In this document: in pieces, positions 58,936 to 64,000 of the stretch
How the letters are laid out: each line of letters opens with the position of its first letter
Numbering within the stretch: position 1 is the stretch's first letter
Assembly (NCBI GenBank): GCA_963783095.1
Contig: CAWAMR010000015.1
Span: 1 to 64,000, forward strand
DNA from: CAWAMR01 sp963783095
GTDB lineage: Bacteria > Planctomycetota > Planctomycetia > Gemmatales > Gemmataceae
Reading direction: 5' to 3'
DNA: 64,000 bases
Position numbers and translations under genes: made by a program
The notes under the pieces: generated by a model
What the model saw: the letters and a program-made list of their open reading frames with translations, nothing else
Database searches by the model: none
Told to the model about the DNA's origin: nothing

Positions 58936-60237
58936 ATGTCCCGGCGTGAGTTTTTTGGCAGCGTCGGTGTCGGCATCGGCGGTTTGATGCTCGGCGACCC
59001 GTGTCGCCTCCGCGCTGGAGAGAATACGCCACGGCCCAAATCAGTCATCATGGTTCTGCTCATCGGCGGCCCGGCCCATATCGATATGTACGACATGAAG
59101 CCCGATGCGCCGGTCGAGATACGCGGCGAGTTCAAGCCGATCAGGACCAACGTGCCAGGTATCGAGATCTGCGAGCACATGCCCCGTCAGGCCAAACTAG
59201 CCGACAAATTGACTATAGTGCGAAACATGAAGTTCACGGGCGACAATCATTCCGGCGAGCAACTCACCACCGGTCTGCGGTCGGATAACAAAGCTCGAAT
59301 CCAACGGCCCGCGCACGGCGCGATCGTGAGTTTCCTGCGCGAGAAAGATTCCAATGGCCCCGCGAAAGTACCCGCCTACGTGCTGCTCAGCCCACCGATG
59401 AGAGATGGTCCGGTCTTCCGAGACGAGTTTGGGCCGCTCTATGCCGGCTCCGGCCATCGCGCGTTCACGCCCACCGGCCCGGCCTTCGACGATTTGGGCC
59501 TGTCAACCGACATGACTCATGAGCGTCTTGGAGAGCGCAAGGACTTGCTCCAAGTCTTCGACACGATGCGGCGCGATTTGGATAGCCGGGCCGAACTGGC
59601 CGGGATGGATCGGTTCACCGCCCGGGCCTTCGAGATGCTGACCTCCTCCGAGACGCGCACGGCGCTAGACATCAGTCAAGAACCGGAACGAGTGCGGGAG
59701 AAATATGGCATTCGCGGGCCTCACGCGGCACGGGCAACGCGCTGGCTGCAAGCACGCCGATTGGTCGAAGCGGGCGTGCCGGTCGTGAATTTCCGGGCGG
59801 CCGGGCAAGAAGACTGGGACACGCATACCGGCAACTTCTCGAATCTGAAGCAGTCACTCTTGCCGACTCTGGACATCGGCTTGTCGGCCCTGGTGAGCGA
59901 CCTTCACGACCGGGGCTTGGACAAAGACGTGGTCGTGGTTGTCTGGGGAGAAATGGGCCGAACCCCGAAGGTGACGAACAAAGCGGGCGGAGGGCGCGAT
60001 CACTGGCACGACTCGAGTTTCGCCGTTCTGGCCGGCGGCGGCTGGCCCATGGGACAAGTAATCGGCAAAACCGATGCGTGGGGGGCAGCGGCGATCGGGA
60101 CACCATACACGCCGCAGAATGTGCTGGCGACTCTCTATCGTCACCTGGGGATTGATCCAAAGACTACTCTTCTCGATTTCACTGGCCGGCCTCAGACGCT
60201 GCTCGACGATTGCACGCCGATCAGGGAGTTCTTGTAA
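58936..60237 (+). CDS. DUF1501 protein 2, Tat-exported
   Basis: 433 residues from ATG 58936 (MSRREFFGSVGVGIGGLMLG). The twin-arginine motif starts at the second residue, which is unusually close. AAGGAG lies upstream of an ATT codon that would give MHSVPAKHEMSRREFF, so the true start may be that ATT or a sequencing error of ATG. DUF1501 blocks: VIMVLLIGGPAHIDMYDMKP, FKPIRTNVPGIEICEHMPRQ, EDWDTHTGNFSNLKQSLLPT, VVWGEMGRTPKVTN, GGGRDHWHDSSFAVLAGGGW and TPYTPQNVLATLYRHLGIDP. Same role as the gene at 56706, function unknown. Confidence 0.88.
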   Translation: MSRREFFGSVGVGIGGLMLGDPCRLRAGENTPRPKSVIMVLLIGGPAHIDMYDMKPDAPVEIRGEFKPIRTNVPGIEICEHMPRQAKLADKLTIVRNMKFTGDNHSGEQLTTGLRSDNKARIQRPAHGAIVSFLREKDSNGPAKVPAYVLLSPPMRDGPVFRDEFGPLYAGSGHRAFTPTGPAFDDLGLSTDMTHERLGERKDLLQVFDTMRRDLDSRAELAGMDRFTARAFEMLTSSETRTALDISQEPERVREKYGIRGPHAARATRWLQARRLVEAGVPVVNFRAAGQEDWDTHTGNFSNLKQSLLPTLDIGLSALVSDLHDRGLDKDVVVVVWGEMGRTPKVTNKAGGGRDHWHDSSFAVLAGGGWPMGQVIGKTDAWGAAAIGTPYTPQNVLATLYRHLGIDPKTTLLDFTGRPQTLLDDCTPIREFL

Positions 60238-60249
60238 TTCTGCTGGCAA

Positions 60250-60312
60250 TAGCGGCCACAAGGTTTCCGGGCTGGTCTCGAAGAGGCGATAGAAAAGCGG
60301 ATCGGTTTTCAT
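60250..60312 (-). pseudogene. Start fragment of a DUF2887/Rpn-like nuclease gene
   Basis: On the minus strand from ATG 60310-60312 the frame reads MKTDPLFYRLFETSPETLWP. This is the characteristic first 20 residues of DUF2887/PD-(D/E)XK transposase-like (Rpn-type) proteins. It then runs into the DUF1501 3' end antisense, so only the start survives. Confidence 0.45.
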
Positions 60313-60481
60313 CGTAGCAGTTCCGGTTTTGCGTCTGGCAAAACGAATCGCCGAAGTGTTATGGTATATGCGGCGACCGGCTCAGATCAAAGCGAGACTT
60401 TCGAACCGCTTTCTGTTATTCTGTCCAGCTCGGCAGACTGAAAGAAACATCACTTCCAAGCTTCTGAGCAGTTGATTCTGC

Positions 60482-60580
60482 GGCGCGAACGAATTAGCTC
60501 GCCCGCGGCGGCCGCCGGTGAGACGGACTACCCCGAGAAACCACCATGCGGCCGCCGTCGGGTGCAGCGGGTGGTTCGCC
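60482..60580 (-). other. attC-like integron recombination site C
   Basis: GCGAAC (60485-60490) pairs with GTTCGC (60574-60579), part of the core GTTCGCC (60574-60580). Spacers GAATTA and GGGTG are unpaired. L box GCTCGCCCG (60497-60505) pairs with CGGGTGCAGC (60559-60568), with one extrahelical C (60565) and one G-T wobble. The inner GGCGGCCGC (60507-60515) pairs with GCGGCCGCC (60548-60556). The architecture is that of sites A and B. Cassette gene 1 stops nine bases to the right. Confidence 0.63.
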
Positions 60581-60589
60581 GTGCCTTTG

Positions 60590-61426
60590 CTACTCCAACT
60601 CCCAGTGGACGCACTGCGGCAGCTGCCCTGTCTGGAAGAACTCGACGGCAGCGCGTCCCGCCAGTCCCCGGGGAAGCGTCTGGGCTGTCGGGAACTCCAA
60701 GTCGATCCCGCAAACGCAACGGAACACCTCCTCCACGTCTGCTGGGCCGCTGTACTCCAAGTCCCGCGTGTACACCCCGCCGTCGGCAGGATACCGGAGG
60801 TACATGAGCCACCCTTGGTTGGCGTTGGTGTGGACGGTGAGTGAGTCTTCCTCATACCGGGTCATGCACAAATGCGAGAACTCCTGCCCGGTCAGTTCGC
60901 CCACCAGCCGCTCGAACGCCGGTAGGTCGCCCGCGTTGACCCTGTGGCACTGGTGGTTGACCTCGACCAGCCACCCCGGATACCCACCCAGCTTGAGCCA
61001 CACGTCCTGGGGAAGCTTGTTGCTGAGCGAGAAGTTGGCGGACAAGCCCCACTCGCCGCTGGTGGTGCGGGTGCTCCCGTAGCTGCCCAGGTGGGCCTCC
61101 CCGGCGTAGAAGAATCGGTCGTCGGCCGGGGTGCGGACAAGAACGTGGTGGTCTCGGAGCTTGCGGACCTGCTTGCCGCTCCGATCCCGAACCTCCCGCA
61201 CCTTCTCAGGCAACCAATCATTGTCGTCCGGACCAGCTCGCTTGGTGCCGAGTTTCGGCCGCCACACGAGCGGTTCGTTGAAAGTTTGCCCGACCGTGAC
61301 GAAGCAGAGGACGACAGAGGGCAGCACAACGAACTGGCCATCGCAGAACGATTCGGCACGCTCTGCGGTCCCGAACGCCGCAACCGCGTCCTTGGCCCAG
61401 TACCAGTTGTGTAGCGGTGGCTCCAC
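60590..61426 (-). CDS. Integron cassette gene 1: protein with Imm1-like C-terminus
   Basis: 278 residues from GTG 61424-61426 (MEPPLHNWYWAKDAVAAFGT) with GGGAAG upstream. An earlier ATG at 61463-61465 is in frame, but starting there would put the start outside the putative core site at 61441-61447. The C-terminal 90 residues (NQGWLMYLRYPADGGVYTRD, then LPRGLAGRAAVEFFQTGQLP and QCVHWELE) follow the Imm1 immunity-protein pattern, in which a conserved A-A-x-x-F-x-x-T-G-x-x-P precedes a final W. The N-terminal half is unknown. It ends nine bases before attC-like site C. An anti-toxin immunity role is an inference. Confidence 0.6.
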   Translation of the reverse strand: MEPPLHNWYWAKDAVAAFGTAERAESFCDGQFVVLPSVVLCFVTVGQTFNEPLVWRPKLGTKRAGPDDNDWLPEKVREVRDRSGKQVRKLRDHHVLVRTPADDRFFYAGEAHLGSYGSTRTTSGEWGLSANFSLSNKLPQDVWLKLGGYPGWLVEVNHQCHRVNAGDLPAFERLVGELTGQEFSHLCMTRYEEDSLTVHTNANQGWLMYLRYPADGGVYTRDLEYSGPADVEEVFRCVCGIDLEFPTAQTLPRGLAGRAAVEFFQTGQLPQCVHWELE

Positions 61427-61440
61427 GAAGTGCTTCCCGC

Positions 61441-61447
61441 GGCGAAC
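61441..61447 (-). other. Candidate attI/cassette junction core (GTTCGCC)
   Basis: GGCGAAC on the plus strand, so GTTCGCC on the minus strand. It is the same 7-mer as in sites A, B and C. It lies between the intI fragment (divergent, start 61676) and cassette gene 1 (start 61426), where attI is expected. The 250-bp gap 61427-61675 also has an imperfect GC-rich inverted repeat near 61460-61535; I could not define a Pc promoter. Confidence 0.45.
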
Positions 61448-61675
61448 TATTATTGGGGCCCGCACGCGCGCCCTATCTGATTAGTGCGCTGTGCGCGCAT
61501 TAACACGGGCCGTGCGCCGTGCCATTTTCACCAGTTGACCACCGCCAACATTCATTGTCAAGCGCCCGTACTGTTCCGCGGACGATTTTTCTTCTTGCCA
61601 CTGATATGGCCAATATGTACAGTAATGATAGCCCGTCTATTACTTTGCGCCGTAACGAGGAGTCGTGCCTTGTCG

Positions 61676-61933
61676 ATGCCCGCGCCAACTTCCGCGTCCA
61701 CGGGTCTCCAGGCTCCTCGCCTTCTTGATCAACTTCGCGAATCGGCGTCGGTACGCTTCGGGCGTCCGGAGCCGGGTAAGCGCTACGCCGATTGGGGCCG
61801 GCGCTTTATCCTCTTTCACGGCAAGCGCCATCCGCGCGAACTCGGAAAGCCCGACGTAGTACGGTTTCTCGAGCATGTGGCGCAAACCGACAAGGATCCA
61901 GTTCGTTGTATTGAGCAGGCCATGAGGTGTTGA
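61676..61933 (+). pseudogene. intI: Truncated integron integrase (IntI-like tyrosine recombinase), N-terminal domain only
   Basis: 85 codons from ATG 61676 (MPAPTSASTGLQAPRLLDQL). The core-binding, SAM-like N-terminal domain is clear: PRLLDQLRESASVRFGRPEP, GKRYADWGRRFILFHGKRHP, RELGKPDVVRFLEHVAQT. It is close to the IntI layout of LDQLRE ... Y-x-x-W-x-x-x-F-I-x-F-H-G-x-R-H-P. The catalytic R-H-R-Y domain is gone; the frame ends at 61933, 62 bases before the DUF4058 gene. It is divergent from cassette gene 1, the usual intI/array layout. Inactive as it stands. Confidence 0.68.
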
Positions 61934-61994
61934 AGCAAAGCCGGGTGAAACGGCTCCGTCGATAGGATATAATCCCTCGAAGAGAGGAGGTAAT

Positions 61995-62756
61995 ATGCCA
62001 ATTCATGATTGGGCTCGAATCCCTTCAGGGATTTTCCACGATTTTCATCAAACGTGGTCGATTCACATCAAAGCGGCCTTGAACTCAGGACTGCTGCCGA
62101 AAGGGTTTTCGGCCATGGTCGAACAACGATCTGGTCCCAAAGAAGTGGATGTCCTGACCCTGGAGTTGCGCCGGTCGGCGAGAAAACCCGGTTTCACTGA
62201 TGGGAGTGGACTTCTGACATTGGAGCCGCCCAAGACGAGTATCGTGCGTAAGACCAGCAATGAAATCTACGCGGATCGCTCCAATCGAGTTGTCGTGAGG
62301 CATCACCTGGGGAGGATTGTCGCGGCCATCGAAATTCTATCGCCGGGAAACAAGGATAGCCGGGCCGCCTTACAGGACTTTGTGAACAAAACCATCGACT
62401 TTATGCGTCGGGGGATTCACCTGTTGCTCATCGATCTTTTCCCGCCAACGCCGCGCGACCCATTTGGAATGCACAAAGTGATTTGGGATGAGATCCACGA
62501 GGAGCCGTTTCAGTTCCCTCCTGGGAAAGACCGCATTTTGGCGTCGTATGAGATGGATGATGAACGGACCGCCTACGTTGAACCCGTTGGAGTCGGCGAT
62601 GTTCTGGCCGGCATGCCGCTTTTTCTTGTGCCGGGAATGCACGTAATCGTGCCGTTGGAGCCGACCTACCTGAGTACGTGGGCAGCCAGTCCGGAAGATA
62701 TGCGAATCGCCGTCGAGACGGGCGTGATGCCCGAACCTGAGCACGAGGAAAACTAA
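61995..62756 (+). CDS. DUF4058 family protein
   Basis: 253 residues from ATG 61995 with a strong GAGGAGG eight bases upstream. DUF4058 pattern: MPIHDWARIPSGIFHDFHQT, RRSARKPGFTDGSGLLTLEP, VRKTSNEIYADRSNRVVVRH, IVAAIEILSPGNKDSRAALQ, FMRRGIHLLLIDLFPPTPRD and SPEDMRIAVETGVMP. The ILSPGNK segment resembles the E-x-K part of PD-(D/E)XK-like folds, so a Uma2-like nuclease origin is possible. Such proteins are abundant in planctomycetes and cyanobacteria; function unknown. Confidence 0.88.
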   Translation: MPIHDWARIPSGIFHDFHQTWSIHIKAALNSGLLPKGFSAMVEQRSGPKEVDVLTLELRRSARKPGFTDGSGLLTLEPPKTSIVRKTSNEIYADRSNRVVVRHHLGRIVAAIEILSPGNKDSRAALQDFVNKTIDFMRRGIHLLLIDLFPPTPRDPFGMHKVIWDEIHEEPFQFPPGKDRILASYEMDDERTAYVEPVGVGDVLAGMPLFLVPGMHVIVPLEPTYLSTWAASPEDMRIAVETGVMPEPEHEEN

Positions 62757-62833
62757 ATCTCGTTCGTGAATGCCGGCGATGATGGCTATCGAGAGGATTC
62801 GCAATTGTTTGAATGCAGTTGATCCGACAATAG

Positions 62834-64000
62834 TCAGTCTTCCCACTCGATCCGGTAAGGGGCCTTGATTGCCGGTGCGATCCGCTGCGCCGCTTCTGCT
62901 CGAATCTCCGATAGGGGCCGATCGCTTACTCCGAACCGCACAGGTAACACCCGTTCGCCGCCTTGTCGGTAAATCGTCTTGACCGCTCTGCGCTCGAACT
63001 TGCCATCCTTGCCGATGGGTGTAATCACGTCGCGCAGCCGAATTCGGGCGCTGCGTTGCCGGGGACGACAATGCCATTGTCGATTACATCGACGGGAATG
63101 TCGAGGATCGCCCCCTCATCGCGGCGAAGCGTGAGCGGCCAGCGTACGACGATGTCGAAGATTCTTTCGCCTTCGATCATGCTGGAGATATCTTTCCCGT
63201 GTACAGCTGTTTGCAGCAATTGGCTCACGTCGGCCGGCGATACGCCCCAGCGCTTGCACTTGTCGGCATCGACCTTGAACTCAAGATCCGCGGAGCCGAG
63301 CACCGGATAGGCGACGGCACTTTTGACGCCCGGTACAGCTCGCAGGGCGGCCGTGGCCAGCTTGCCAAGGCGCTGGAGTTCATCGAGGTCGGGGCCAATC
63401 ACCTTGAGCAAGTGATCGGCCATCACTCCCGGAAACGATGACGGCATTTCTTCCGGAGGTGTTTCGGTCATTAGGAACGACGCGCCGGGAGCTTCACGGG
63501 AGAGTAGACGATCGAACTCTTGAATCAGTTCCGTCTTGGTGCGTGGGCGGTCGCGATCGGCAATTTTCGCATCAGCGTTCAGGTGGACGAAAGCCAGTAC
63601 CTGGCTGGACGCCGCCCGTTGATTATCCTGGGCCATGATGCGCTCCACCTCAGGAAAACCGGAAAGCAGCGAGGGAATTTTTCGAGTCAAAGCGGCCGCC
63701 GCCGCGTGCTCGCCGTCTGTCGGCATCATGCCATAGATCCACAAATCATTTTTCCGCTCGTCCGCGCTGGACGAATACACGTCGATGCGCACGCCCGGCA
63801 AGAGCTTCCCGGGGGTTGTGTTCAGCTCCTTGATGAGCTTGTGCGCACCGCTCAAGAGTTGCACGTCCTCGCCCGGGCGCAGCATGATGAGGCCCTCGAT
63901 CACGTCGTCGTCCCAGCGCCTGCTTTTCGATGTAGCTGACTCGATTCAATCGCGAATGGCCGATGACAACACCTTGTTGGCCTGGCACATCCACGGGTCG
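62834..64000 (-). pseudogene. CusA/CzcA-type RND efflux permease, C-terminally truncated and cut by the right edge
   Basis: Minus-strand frames from the window edge to a stop at 62834 cover the first porter loop and the start of the second. Blocks: VPGQQGVVIGHSRLNRVSYI, EGLIMLRPGEDVQLL, PGVRIDVYSSSADERKNDLW, FPEVERIMAQ, FPGVMADHLLKVIGPDLDEL, VAYPVLGSADLEFKVDADKC and GVSPADVSQLLQTAV. A frame change near 63030 leads to the end IKAPYRIEWED. In HME-RND pumps this is followed by TM7-TM12; here the frame stops, so half the pump is missing. CusA expels Cu/Ag or Zn/Cd/Co across both membranes. Confidence 0.75.

Noticed and set aside
60382..60855. 157-codon minus-strand ORF over attC-like site C
   Set aside because: It reads through the hairpin and the 3' end of cassette gene 1 in another frame; translation is repetitive and has no domain.
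61640..61885. 81-codon minus-strand ORF opposite the IntI fragment
   Set aside because: The plus-strand frame has the clear integrase N-terminal pattern; the reverse frame has none.

Overview
The window looks like a chromosomal segment of a planctomycete of the Gemmataceae type. Support comes from two Tat-exported DUF1501 proteins, six PQQ-like beta-propeller proteins with N-terminal anchors or signal peptides, a Hanks kinase with a C-terminal membrane segment, tandem Uma2-type genes, a retropepsin-like protein next to a DUF5678-like protein, and many dispersed palindromic repeats. KDO/LPS genes indicate a Gram-negative envelope. About twenty genes, including essential ones (aspS, lysA, argH, kdsD), are broken by one or more single-base frameshifts. 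This most likely reflects uncorrected long-read indels, so I give full gene spans and note the breaks.

Layout. 1-2.4 kb (minus): kdsD, kdsC and an LptC-like gene in the gammaproteobacterial order, followed by a candidate small RNA with its own terminator. 2.6-7.1 kb: a repeat-rich protein and a tandem pair of exported proteins with a pseudopilin-like C-terminus. 7.2-10.9 kb: an internally deleted histone-deacetylase remnant, a SMI1/KNR4 protein, a possible toxin-like pair, and a SWIM-ligase-WGR DNA ligase. 11.2-15.4 kb (minus): a large HEAT/receiver-like exported protein and lysA. 15.5-17.1 kb: a complete ISKra4-type insertion sequence with 22-bp terminal repeats and a 9-bp target duplication. 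17.1-23.8 kb (minus): retropepsin/DUF5678 pair, argH, a two-component system, aspS. 23.9-27.7 kb: truncated vapBC-like pair, aldehyde dehydrogenase, group II intron reverse-transcriptase fragment, LolD-like ATPase. 27.8-42.2 kb: six PQQ-like beta-propeller genes, the last four close paralogues, with a small zeta-toxin-like cluster between copies 3 and 4. 42.7-50.8 kb: serine/threonine kinase, a compact ethanolamine operon (eutB, permease, eutC) followed by paiB, and a VWA protein. 50.9-64 kb: a membrane glycosyltransferase-like protein carrying an in-frame palindromic repeat, rpsU, a PhyH dioxygenase, two Uma2 genes, two DUF1501 genes, DUF4058, and a truncated CusA-type RND pump.

The most notable system is a degraded chromosomal integron at 52.6-61.9 kb. 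Three hairpin sites have attC architecture: an R box with GTTCG, an unpaired spacer of 4 to 6 nt, and an L box with an extrahelical base. Two minus-strand genes end 2 and 9 bases from such sites. A truncated tyrosine integrase resembling the IntI N-terminus is encoded divergently, and a matching GTTCGCC core lies between it and the first cassette gene. One cassette protein has an Imm1-like C-terminus. Genes of ordinary chromosomal type separate the two cassettes, so the array is either broken up or one cassette was inserted alone.
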